A program made the position numbers and the translations under genes. Shown here piece after piece: positions 7,208 through 15,109 of a DNA stretch of 64,000 bases. This stretch comes from QIJE01 sp048541835 (GTDB taxonomy: Bacteria > SZUA-79 > Acidulodesulfobacterales > Acidulodesulfobacteraceae): positions 310,001 to 374,000 of the forward strand of contig NZ_JBLEOY010000002.1 in NCBI RefSeq assembly GCF_048541835.1. The letters run 5' to 3'. Numbering within the stretch: position 1 is the first letter of the stretch; every line of letters begins with the position of its first letter. The notes beneath the pieces were generated by a model. It was not told where the DNA came from. It made no database searches and worked only from the letters and a program-made list of their open reading frames with translations.

Positions 7208-9751
7208 ATGAATCTAGAGGAGTTAAAAAATGAGAAATTTTTGCGGGTAAGGGACAACAGGCTGATAAAGATAAAGCCTGACCATCGTCCGCAAGAATCA
7301 TCGAAGGATTACGATACCGTTCGTTATTCTACTTGTACTAACATGTGCGAGAGCGGTTGCGGTCTTAAAATATTCTTAAAAGACGGCAAGATTGTCGACG
7401 TAATGGGTGATGCAGAACATCCCCAAAGCAGAGGTGGTCTTTGCTCTAAGGGTGTTGGGCAAATTCAATGGTGGTATGACCCGCTTAGAGTTCACCATCC
7501 GATGGTCAGAAAATCGTTGACCGATGATTTTAAGAGGGTCTCGTGGGACGATGCGCTTGATTTTGCTGCTGAAAAATTAATTAAATTATCTAAAGAGTAT
7601 GGACCGGAAGCCCTTACGGTTTTTAGAACCGGAAGGTCGTCATTCGGAAATAAAGAGGGAGGGGCGAGATTCGCAAAAATATTCGGTACTCCTAATGTTT
7701 ACGGTCAAGGGCCTATTTGCTGTGAAAGCCCCGGTGTGGCAATGAACTATGTTTTTGGCGCAAAAGGGTTAGGCAGGCTTATGAACCCGTCTCAAGATTG
7801 GAAGAATTCAAAATGTATTCTTGTCGTGGGCACAAACATGGCAGCACAGGAAACGATTACTATGACTCATATTTTGGATGCCAGGGATAACGGAGCATTT
7901 TTAATAGGAGTTGATCCGCGCTTTAACGCAACATTGTCAAAATGCGATATCGGAATGAGAATTCGTTCCGGTTCCGATGCTATTTTATTTCTCGCAATGG
8001 GTAACATTATTATTAAAGAGAAACTTTACGATAAAGGATTTGTTGATAAGTGGGTCTCCGGATTTGAAGAATACGCTAAAGAATGCGCTAACTGGTCTCC
8101 TGAAAGAGCAGAAAAGCTTACATATGTTCCTAAGGGAATGATTATTGAAGCGGCAAAAAGGTTCGGTGCAGCAAGACCTGCGTCTGTTATGGGTAATCTG
8201 GGTACTGCTCAGATTTATAACTCCAACAACGTAAACAGGGCTATTGCAGCTCTTCTTGCTTTGACCGGTTCCATAGGCGTTAAAGGCGGTGGTTGGAATT
8301 GGCTTCATAATTGCCGTCCCCCGTTAAATTACGGCAGCGATTTAAAGGTTTTGTCCGGTTCTAAAAGACCACAGATAACGGATAAATTAATATCTTGGGG
8401 AGATAGTTCAGTTCCCGCCATAATAAATGCAATGATATATGAGAAACCATATCCGGTTAAGGGTATTATCTGGAACGGAGATCACTTGCCGCAGTTTCCT
8501 AATTCTTGGAAAATGGAAGAGGCGATGAAGAAGAATATAATAAATATCCATCTTTCTATATATCCTAATCATACCTACATGTTCAGTCATGTTGCATTTC
8601 CGATAGCTATTTCTGCAGAAACCGACAGTATTTGCCATCACGGCAACAACAGGCTTCTTCAGTGGCATAACAAGGTCATACCGTATCAGCATGAACATAG
8701 AGCGGATATTGACGTGTTTGACGGTTTAGCGAAAAGGCTTAAAGGGCAGATAGGGCATTTTGACGAGGTAGAGTTTAATCCATGGGGATATTATAAAGAT
8801 GGTCCCGACAAGGGAAGGGTTGACGAAATCAAAATGACCGACTTTTTCAATACTCAAGAGCCGGTTACGAGAGGCATCACTTATGATCTGTTAAACCCCG
8901 AAAAAAATCCGAAAGGTGGAATCATGTGGCCGGTTTTTTCAAAAGAAGAGGCCGTATTTCAAGATGATGAAGCAGTATTAAGGGGCAAATGGATAATGTA
9001 TAAAGAGGGCGAAAATTACCCCGAAACTGATAAAAGGTTTCCTACCCCGTCTGGAAAAATAGAGATCACATCGGATGCATTAGAAAAGATAGGCTGGTAT
9101 AAAGTCCCTACCCAGGTTGAAGGTTCGGAGTCGCCGCTTGGAAATTTTGAAAGAGCGGAGAAGTATCCGTTAGTCTTAAATACTACTCGTATCGCTCAAT
9201 CATTTCATGAAGGCGGACATTGGTGGCCGTGGAACGATGAGCTTGAGCCGGATAGAAATATTGAGATAAATCCGGAGACTGCAGCGATTATGGGAGTAGA
9301 AGACGGAGATATGGTTATCGTAGAAAATGATAGGGGATGGGTAGAGGGTCCGGCATGGGTCACGGAAATGGTTCCGGAAGACGGTATATGGTCAAACTTT
9401 GGCTTCGATAGGTACCAACCGTTTCATCCGTATGAGTCTATTAATACCGTGATAGATGATATAATAAAAGACCCCGTTTACGGACAGATACAGTTTAAGG
9501 CGGTTCTTTGTAGTGTTTACAGAAAAGGCGATCCTGACCCGAAAGCTACGACGAAGAAGGTGCTGGAATTTCTTAAGAAGAAATTTCCTGAGGTTTGGGA
9601 TCCTGCAAAACAGGATAAAGATATCATCGTCGGAAAATGGAAAGACCATTGGAAGGAATATCACGAACTCAGCATAGGATGGAAAAAGCTCGTGAACTTT
9701 AAAGAACCGGTGGAATGCACACCCGATTCCTGTGATATCCGCGAATATTAA
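7208..9751 (+). CDS. Molybdopterin oxidoreductase (DMSO-reductase family), cytoplasmic catalytic subunit
   Basis: This is a large Mo/W-bis-pterin enzyme. An N-terminal [4Fe-4S] motif has C43-x3-C47-x3-C51-x27-C79; the Cx3Cx3C spacing is that of DmsA-like enzymes rather than the Cx2C of formate dehydrogenase or NapA. Cys171 or Cys172 (GPICCESPG) is the probable metal ligand. The C-terminal molydopterin-binding domain begins near YPLVLNTTR. There is no twin-arginine signal, so it should stay in the cytoplasm. ATG 7208 is chosen because GGAGGT sits just upstream; ATG 7196 lies before that site. It is followed by a four-cluster ferredoxin subunit and by cofactor genes. The substrate cannot be read from sequence; sulfur-compound, formate or hydroxylation chemistry are all possible. 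Confidence 0.85.
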   Translation: MNLEELKNEKFLRVRDNRLIKIKPDHRPQESSKDYDTVRYSTCTNMCESGCGLKIFLKDGKIVDVMGDAEHPQSRGGLCSKGVGQIQWWYDPLRVHHPMVRKSLTDDFKRVSWDDALDFAAEKLIKLSKEYGPEALTVFRTGRSSFGNKEGGARFAKIFGTPNVYGQGPICCESPGVAMNYVFGAKGLGRLMNPSQDWKNSKCILVVGTNMAAQETITMTHILDARDNGAFLIGVDPRFNATLSKCDIGMRIRSGSDAILFLAMGNIIIKEKLYDKGFVDKWVSGFEEYAKECANWSPERAEKLTYVPKGMIIEAAKRFGAARPASVMGNLGTAQIYNSNNVNRAIAALLALTGSIGVKGGGWNWLHNCRPPLNYGSDLKVLSGSKRPQITDKLISWGDSSVPAIINAMIYEKPYPVKGIIWNGDHLPQFPNSWKMEEAMKKNIINIHLSIYPNHTYMFSHVAFPIAISAETDSICHHGNNRLLQWHNKVIPYQHEHRADIDVFDGLAKRLKGQIGHFDEVEFNPWGYYKDGPDKGRVDEIKMTDFFNTQEPVTRGITYDLLNPEKNPKGGIMWPVFSKEEAVFQDDEAVLRGKWIMYKEGENYPETDKRFPTPSGKIEITSDALEKIGWYKVPTQVEGSESPLGNFERAEKYPLVLNTTRIAQSFHEGGHWWPWNDELEPDRNIEINPETAAIMGVEDGDMVIVENDRGWVEGPAWVTEMVPEDGIWSNFGFDRYQPFHPYESINTVIDDIIKDPVYGQIQFKAVLCSVYRKGDPDPKATTKKVLEFLKKKFPEVWDPAKQDKDIIVGKWKDHWKEYHELSIGWKKLVNFKEPVECTPDSCDIREY

Positions 9752-9772
9752 TCGTTGATTTAATTAAAATGA

Positions 9773-9819
9773 AATTCGTTAGGATTGCAGTGGTAAAGCC
9801 GTCGTAATCCTAACGAATT
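9773..9819 (+). repeat. Perfect 14-bp inverted repeat between catalytic and ferredoxin subunit genes
   Basis: AATTCGTTAGGATT (9773-9786) and its exact complement (9806-9819) flank a 19-base loop. No T-run follows, so it does not look like a simple terminator. In mRNA it would form a stable hairpin in the 105-base gap, which could set the expression ratio of the two subunits or protect the upstream message. Confidence 0.7.
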
Positions 9820-9856
9820 GAAACAGCTACAAAAATATAAAAATAGGAGTGCAAAT

Positions 9857-10510
9857 ATGTCGTATGAATATGGATTTGATAGATTTCATCTTGGGGAGGA
9901 AAGGGCTTCCAGAATTACTCTAAAATCATCCACTCCAAAATATTCGATGAAAGTAAATATGGATAGATGCATAGGCTGTATGTCGTGCGAGGTGTCATGT
10001 AAAAAGGAGCATAATCTTCCGGTCGGACCTCGTAGAATGAGAGTAATACAGGTAGGTCCTTATTTTGTAAAAAAAGGGCAGTTAAGAACGGTTTATCTTC
10101 CTATGAATTGCTTTCATTGCGATGATGCCGCGTGCGTAAAGGCTTGTCCTACAGGTTCTATGCAAAAGCGGGTCGACGGTATAGTTTTTAACGATCCCAA
10201 TACGTGTATCGGCTGTAAATCTTGCATACAAGCTTGTCCTTTCGGTTCTCCGCAGTTTAACGATACAACCGGAAAGGTAACTAAATGTGATTATTGCAGG
10301 CACAGGATAGATAAAGAGCTTTTACCGGCTTGTGTTACCTTATGTCCTACCGATGCCTTGTGGTTTGGAAATATAAACAGAATATCGACGGTCGATAGAG
10401 AGAAAACGGCAAGAAAATTGACGGAGCATCTCTTTGGATTCGTTACTCCTCCTTCCGGCATGGGGACTTCTTCTGTTAATGATACCGATAACCCGGTTAA
10501 AGTAGGTTAA
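9857..10510 (+). CDS. Four-cluster ferredoxin subunit (DmsB/PsrB-like) of the molybdenum enzyme
   Basis: It contains the four cysteine groups of the DmsB/PsrB/NrfC family: CIGCMSCEVSC, CFHCDDAACVKAC, CIGCKSCIQAC and CDYC with a later CVTLC. It would carry electrons between the Mo enzyme and another partner. ATG 9857 is chosen because TAGGAG lies seven bases upstream; the longer TTG start at 9818 overlaps the hairpin. The N-terminal 35 residues precede the first cluster and have no signal peptide, consistent with a cytoplasmic complex. No membrane-anchor (DmsC/NrfD-type) gene follows, which is unusual. Confidence 0.88.
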   Translation: MSYEYGFDRFHLGEERASRITLKSSTPKYSMKVNMDRCIGCMSCEVSCKKEHNLPVGPRRMRVIQVGPYFVKKGQLRTVYLPMNCFHCDDAACVKACPTGSMQKRVDGIVFNDPNTCIGCKSCIQACPFGSPQFNDTTGKVTKCDYCRHRIDKELLPACVTLCPTDALWFGNINRISTVDREKTARKLTEHLFGFVTPPSGMGTSSVNDTDNPVKVG

Positions 10511-10557
10511 ACCGGATATTTATATATTATAATTTAATAAAGATGGAGGTTGATTTT

Positions 10558-10803
10558 ATGGCAGACATAGGGGTAATAGGAACTGTTTATAATGCTCCAA
10601 TCAGGGTCGAATATATAAACGGAGATTTTGATAAAGCTGAAGAAATTTTAAAAAAAGTCGATATTCATATTTTAGGAAGAAACGTGGCGAGTGTAACGCC
10701 TTACCATGCTACCATATTTGTCGGCTTAGAGGATGAAGAAAAAGCATTAGGTTCAATTAAAAAAGCAGGCATTAAAACATACCCAATAGAGCCTTATTTT
10801 TGA
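10558..10803 (+). CDS. Small conserved-looking protein of the molybdenum locus, unknown function
   Basis: This 81-residue soluble protein has an alternating strand/helix pattern (GVIGTVYNAPIRVEYING, then a helix DKAEEILKKV, then HATIFVGLED and a helix) that resembles a beta-alpha-beta ACT- or ferredoxin-like fold. It has no cysteine. GGAGG nine bases before ATG 10558 sets the start; ATG 10543 lies upstream of that site. It sits directly after the ferredoxin subunit and before a terminator-like hairpin, so it may be a small subunit or chaperone of the Mo enzyme. I do not recognise the family. Confidence 0.7.
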   Translation: MADIGVIGTVYNAPIRVEYINGDFDKAEEILKKVDIHILGRNVASVTPYHATIFVGLEDEEKALGSIKKAGIKTYPIEPYF

Positions 10804-10829
10804 TATCTAAAATATTTATAGATAAAAGT

Positions 10830-10868
10830 AAGCCGCCGGTTTCTATCGGCGGCTTCTATATTTTAATA
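10830..10868 (+). terminator. Terminator-like hairpin after the small protein gene
   Basis: AAGCCGCCG (10830-10838) pairs perfectly with 10847-10855 across an 8-base loop. The downstream tract (CTATATTTTAATATTT) is T-rich but interrupted, so termination may be partial, with read-through into moeA. Confidence 0.7.
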
Positions 10869-10887
10869 TTTATGGTTATATATACTT

Positions 10888-12177
10888 ATGAGCGATAAAA
10901 CGGCAAAAAAATTATTTGAGATCGCAGAAAAAAATATTAAAAAAGTAAGCGGAGTTGAAAATATATCCGTTGAAGACGGTTTAGGCAGGGTTATAGATAA
11001 AGATATTGTTCCAGATAATGATGTTCCTCCTTTTACAAGGTCTGCAGTAGATGGTTTTGCCTTAATGTATTCCGATTTTTCCGACAAGAAACTAAAAACA
11101 TTTAAGGTCAAAGATCAAATTACTGCCGGCTATTCTAAGGAATTGATGCCGTTAAATTCGGGGGAGGTAGCCTTTGTTACGACTGGAGCTCCGGTCCCTC
11201 CCAATGCCGACAGCGTCGTGTTGATAGAAGACGTAAAAGAATATTCTAACGGACTTATAACATATGAAAAAGAAGTAGAAAAGGGTTCCTATATATCGCC
11301 TATAGGCGATGATATCGCGGCAGGGGCAATATTGTTTAAAAAAGGTCACAGGATAAGATTTTGTGATATCGCGGCATTATCTGGTATAGGGTTAGATCAT
11401 GTGTCTGTTTATAAAAAACCGGTAGTCGGAATATTGTCCGGAGGAAACGAGTTGGTTTCACCGGGGAAAAGACTCGGCAAAAATGAAATTTACGATATAA
11501 ATACGACAGCGCTTAAATCTCTTGTTAAAGATGCAGGAGGTATTCCTGAGGTTATAGGCGTAGCAGAGGATAAATTAGAAAAATTGGTCGAGATTTTTAA
11601 AACTGCTGATAACTCCCAAAAATACGACTTAATAATTTCAACCGGTGGGACGGGTGCCAGTTTTTTGGTCTTAGAAAATAAAGAGATTACTAATTTTTAT
11701 GATTTAGTCCCCTCTGCCATAGAGAAAACCGGTAAACTATTGTTTCACGGGGTTAGATTAGTACCTGGAAAACCAACTTCTTTTGGGGTCTTAGACAAAG
11801 GGACTCCCATATTTGCTCTTGCCGGATGGCCATATTCCGTTCTAATAACATTTGATCTTTTTGTAAGGCCGTATATTCAGAAATCAATGAACGCCGAAAA
11901 CGCATATAAGAGATATCCGACCGTCAAGGCGGCTCTTAAAAAAGACGTTTTTAAAGAAGAAGGTGTTAGAAAATATTTTCAGGTAAAGTTGACTAAAGAG
12001 GAGAATGGTAGTTTGCTTGCTTCCGTGATGCCGGCTCCTAAGCCTCCTTCCGCAGCAAGGTCTTTAAGCCCTATGGTAAATGCGGACGGCAGTTTCGTTG
12101 CAAAAGAGTCCTCTACGTTTATTAATGCCGGTAGTATTATAGAGGTCGTGTTAAACGATTATGAGATTGACGATTAA
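10888..12177 (+). CDS. moeA: Molybdopterin molybdenumtransferase MoeA
   Basis: MoeA inserts molybdate into adenylylated molybdopterin. The N-terminal region carries PPFTRSAVDGFAL and TTGAPVPPNADSVV, which match the conserved MoeA substrate-binding segments. The central MoCF-like domain has ISTGGTG and the later GKPTSFG; domain IV closes the protein at 429 residues. The STGGVSxG loop is altered to STGGTGAS. No clear ribosome site is seen at ATG 10888. The 3' end overlaps the moaA-like gene by 17 bases, so the two are coupled. Confidence 0.92.
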   Translation: MSDKTAKKLFEIAEKNIKKVSGVENISVEDGLGRVIDKDIVPDNDVPPFTRSAVDGFALMYSDFSDKKLKTFKVKDQITAGYSKELMPLNSGEVAFVTTGAPVPPNADSVVLIEDVKEYSNGLITYEKEVEKGSYISPIGDDIAAGAILFKKGHRIRFCDIAALSGIGLDHVSVYKKPVVGILSGGNELVSPGKRLGKNEIYDINTTALKSLVKDAGGIPEVIGVAEDKLEKLVEIFKTADNSQKYDLIISTGGTGASFLVLENKEITNFYDLVPSAIEKTGKLLFHGVRLVPGKPTSFGVLDKGTPIFALAGWPYSVLITFDLFVRPYIQKSMNAENAYKRYPTVKAALKKDVFKEEGVRKYFQVKLTKEENGSLLASVMPAPKPPSAARSLSPMVNADGSFVAKESSTFINAGSIIEVVLNDYEIDD

Positions 12178-13027
12178 AAATATGAAACAATATTTATTTA
12201 AAGCATTTGATGATATAGGGGATGAATATAGGCGAAATAGATTTGAATTTAAGGTTCCGTCTTTAAGGGTATCCTTGACGGGTGATTGCAATGAAAATTG
12301 TTTTTATTGTCACAACGAAGGAATCCCTAAGAAGTCGTCGTCGATTATCAGCACCGGAGATATTATAAATATAATCTACGCATTGAGAGGATATGGTCTT
12401 AAAAAGATAAAATTTACCGGCGGAGAGCCGCTTTTATTTGCGGATTTAAAAAATCTTTTATATAAAGTTAAGCATATTTCGGATATAAGCATATTTATTA
12501 CTACAAACGGGACGCTGATAAAAAAAAGAATAAAGGATTTAAGCCCCAACATAATAAAAAAAATATCGGTAAGTCTTGACACGCTTGATGCTGGAATTTA
12601 TAAATTTATAACTGGAAAGAATATGCTCGAGGATGTTTTAGCGGGTATTAATATATTAAAAAAAGATGGTTATGGTGTAGAAATAGACAATCTTTTACTG
12701 AAGGGTTTAAACACTAATAAAAAATGTTTGAAAAGGATAATGGATTATTGTACGGGAAATGGATTTGATTTGCAATTTATTGAGTTGTCGGATAAAATAT
12801 CCGCCCCTTATTATCTAAAATATCATGCCGATCCCATAAGAATATTACAAAAAGCCGGTTTAAATTTTGATCCGGAAAGACCTAACGATAGACAATTTTT
12901 TAGGGTAAACGGGGTCAAGATGACCGTTTGCAGAAGCATAAAGGATTTGAACGAATCTTCAAACGGAAGATGTGGCGGCTTAAGGCTGCTGCCAAATGGT
13001 TTCTTAAAAGATTTTTTTTATGAATAA
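12161..13027 (+). CDS. MoaA-like radical SAM protein with degenerate C-terminal cluster
   Basis: The radical SAM cluster motif C43-x3-C47-x2-C50 (CNENCFYC) and the SAM-binding KFTGGEPLL segment are intact and MoaA-like. MoaA normally binds a second cluster with CxxC plus a distant Cys near its C-terminus, and ends in GG. Here there are only C257 and C271, 14 residues apart, the third Cys is missing, and the protein stops at 288 residues with KDFFYE. It may be a divergent GTP 3',8-cyclase or a paralogue with another pterin or nucleotide substrate. Start ATG 12161 or 12182 (MKQYLFKAF). Confidence 0.75.
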   Translation: MRLTIKNMKQYLFKAFDDIGDEYRRNRFEFKVPSLRVSLTGDCNENCFYCHNEGIPKKSSSIISTGDIINIIYALRGYGLKKIKFTGGEPLLFADLKNLLYKVKHISDISIFITTNGTLIKKRIKDLSPNIIKKISVSLDTLDAGIYKFITGKNMLEDVLAGINILKKDGYGVEIDNLLLKGLNTNKKCLKRIMDYCTGNGFDLQFIELSDKISAPYYLKYHADPIRILQKAGLNFDPERPNDRQFFRVNGVKMTVCRSIKDLNESSNGRCGGLRLLPNGFLKDFFYE

Positions 13028-13063
13028 TAATGAAAATAATATATTACGGGAAAGGTTGATGCT

Positions 13064-13552
13064 ATGATCGTGGAGTTAATAGGGAAAGAAGCGGATTTAA
13101 CATTTGAATGTATACATGTAGTCCCCGGCAGGGGAGATTGTTCCAGGATGCATCCGCATTTTCATTATGTGAATGTGCTGGTTGATGGCGAGTTTGACGA
13201 CAAAAGAAGAATAGTTCATCTATACAATTTAAAGGCGATAATAAAAAGAATATGCTATACATTCGAGGATAAAATATTAGTCGCCGATTATCCCGAAGTA
13301 ATTCAGCGAATTGTTGTTGAAGACTCACATTACCGAATAGATATAAATAATAAGTCTTATTTTATTCCCGAAGCCGATGTTTTTAAAATGAAGATTCCTT
13401 CCCTTAACATAGAAGACTTGACGGTTTATTTTGCGGACGAACTTGCAAAAGATTTAAAAAATAGTGGAATGACAAACACCTTAAACTATTTTGAAGTCGT
13501 TTTGAGTGAAGGCCACGGACAGAGAGGTAAAATCAGGATTGACTTGAAATAA
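13064..13552 (+). CDS. 6-pyruvoyl-tetrahydropterin synthase / QueD-like protein
   Basis: Members of this fold convert dihydroneopterin triphosphate to pterin products (PTPS, QueD). Zinc-ligand positions are recognisable: His18 in TFECIH, then Cys26 and the CSRMHPHFHY segment with His30 and His32, equivalent to C...HGH of the family. A C-terminal acidic/His segment (SEGHGQRG) lies where the family has its ESPT/E region. At 162 residues it is slightly longer than QueD. It lies between moaA-like and mobA genes, so it may act on a pterin in cofactor making rather than in queuosine synthesis. The match is motif-level. Confidence 0.65.
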   Translation: MIVELIGKEADLTFECIHVVPGRGDCSRMHPHFHYVNVLVDGEFDDKRRIVHLYNLKAIIKRICYTFEDKILVADYPEVIQRIVVEDSHYRIDINNKSYFIPEADVFKMKIPSLNIEDLTVYFADELAKDLKNSGMTNTLNYFEVVLSEGHGQRGKIRIDLK

Positions 13553-13561
13553 AACGTAGAT

Positions 13562-14542
13562 ATGATAAGCAGTATTATACTTGCCGGTGGCGAGTCGAAA
13601 AGATTCGGTGAAGATAAGGCTTTTTTTAAGTTTGACGGTGCATCGTTTTTAGAAAGGGTTTTACGTGTTGCTGCGGAAGTTAGCGACGATATAGCCGTCT
13701 GTGTAAGAGAAGAAAGTAAAGTAAAGGATTATGATAGAGAAATAAAGAGGATTACGAAGAACGGCTTAAGGGGAAATGATAAAGATTTAGTTGTTAGAAT
13801 AATTCCGGATGATAGAAATTGCGGCATTAAGGGTCCTATGAGGGGTATTTATAGCTCTATAGGGTATTTAAGCGGAGAATCAATTTTAGTTATGGAGTGC
13901 GATGCTCCTTTTTTTAATGCGGATGCGGCAAAAGAACTGATAAAAACAATAAAATCGGAAAGTGTTAAGGCTGTTGTCCCATTACAGCCGGATTCTACGG
14001 TGGAGCCTCTCCTTGCATGCTATAAAAGAAAAGACACACTTTGCCTGCTTGATATGTTGAATAATTATGCTTTGAACCTCGGGGATGATTTTTTGTTCAA
14101 CGATTCCGTGAATATTTTAAGGCTTTTGTCATCTGTTTATTATTACAATATTTTAGATATGGTTAAATCTAATAAAAAATTAAGGCCTGATGTATTTATA
14201 AACATGAACAGCAAAAAAGAATTAAAAACATATATGTCCAATAAAAGAATACCGTGCAGGGGCATTGCAAAAAGCGTTAAAATTAAGAAGGCCAATAGAT
14301 TTTTTGATTTAACAAGTCCTAAGGGCGCACCTTACGGAATATTAGCAAAAGCACTATATTACTGGTGGGTCTATGCCAAAACTAAAAATGACATATACGC
14401 CATAAAGTCATTTGAATATTTTAAAAAGGATGGTTCGATGTATTTCAATAACGGATTAGATTTTATGGGTGGTAAAATCTTAAAATTATTGCCTGATCGG
14501 TTCAATATCTTAATGCAAACAAAAAAAGAGGTTTTTTTATGA
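13562..14542 (+). CDS. mobA: MobA-like molybdenum cofactor nucleotidyltransferase with extra C-terminal domain
   Basis: MobA attaches GMP to molybdopterin to make the bis-guanine dinucleotide cofactor used by DMSO-reductase-family enzymes. The N-terminal LAGGESKRFGEDKA loop (residues 7-20) and the VMECDAPFF metal site identify the fold; VPLQPDSTVEPLLACY matches the conserved substrate segment. About 110 residues at the C-terminus, after the normal MobA end near residue 215, are extra and I do not recognise them; they contain PKGAPYGILAKALYYWW. The start codon is five bases past the PTPS-like stop-region spacer, and the end overlaps the next gene by four bases. Confidence 0.85.
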   Translation: MISSIILAGGESKRFGEDKAFFKFDGASFLERVLRVAAEVSDDIAVCVREESKVKDYDREIKRITKNGLRGNDKDLVVRIIPDDRNCGIKGPMRGIYSSIGYLSGESILVMECDAPFFNADAAKELIKTIKSESVKAVVPLQPDSTVEPLLACYKRKDTLCLLDMLNNYALNLGDDFLFNDSVNILRLLSSVYYYNILDMVKSNKKLRPDVFINMNSKKELKTYMSNKRIPCRGIAKSVKIKKANRFFDLTSPKGAPYGILAKALYYWWVYAKTKNDIYAIKSFEYFKKDGSMYFNNGLDFMGGKILKLLPDRFNILMQTKKEVFL

Positions 14543-15093
14543 ATAAAAATAAGCTTACAAATTTGAATGAAGATCTAAAGAAAAACCGGACGGAAATAAT
14601 GCTGTATCCTTCTAAATGCGATGGCTGCGAAGGTGAAGGATTTATGGCGTGTGTTAAGGCGTGCGAAACGCACATGAATGAAAAATACGGTTCTAAATAT
14701 ACGGGAGCGCGTATTAATATAAAGAAAAAAGCGGGTAAATTTTTTCCGATAATATGTCGTAACTGCGAAGAAGCGCCTTGCGTTGACTCTTGTATGCCCG
14801 GTGCGAGATATAAAGACTTGGAATCCGGCTGGACTATAACCAATTATAAAAAATGTGTCGGATGTTGGATGTGTATAACGTCTTGTCCGTTTGGAGCGAT
14901 TGAAAGAGTGAGCGACGGTCATTTTGCATCTAAGTGCGACGGGTGCGTGGGCGAAGACGTGCCAAAGTGTGTAGAGGCATGCAAAAAAGGGGCTTTAAAA
15001 AAGATGGGTATTAAAAGTTATTCATATGAAAGAAGGCTTATGGTAGCAAAAAAAATTTACGGACCGTATATAAAATCCAATACAAAAGAATAA
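14539..15093 (+). CDS. CooF-like four-cluster ferredoxin
   Basis: Four cysteine groups are present: CDGCEGEGFMACVKAC, CRNCEEAPCVDSC, CVGCWMCITSCPFG and CDGCVGEDVPKCVEAC. This layout resembles CooF and HycB/HydN-type electron carriers. The gene starts inside the mobA stop (ATGA overlap) and is followed 16 bases later by an FAD/NAD oxidoreductase. CooF plus such a flavoprotein is a pair often found next to CO dehydrogenase, but no cooS is here. It may instead connect the Mo enzyme to NAD(P)H. Confidence 0.82.
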   Translation: MNKNKLTNLNEDLKKNRTEIMLYPSKCDGCEGEGFMACVKACETHMNEKYGSKYTGARINIKKKAGKFFPIICRNCEEAPCVDSCMPGARYKDLESGWTITNYKKCVGCWMCITSCPFGAIERVSDGHFASKCDGCVGEDVPKCVEACKKGALKKMGIKSYSYERRLMVAKKIYGPYIKSNTKE

Positions 15094-15109
15094 AAAAGGG
15101 GATTAGATT

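Noticed and set aside
7718..7723. Selenocysteine at the molybdenum ligand
   Set aside because: The codons are TGC and TGT (Cys-Cys), and no in-frame TGA occurs.
14539..15093. CO dehydrogenase locus based on the CooF-like gene
   Set aside because: No cooS or nickel-insertion gene is present in the window.
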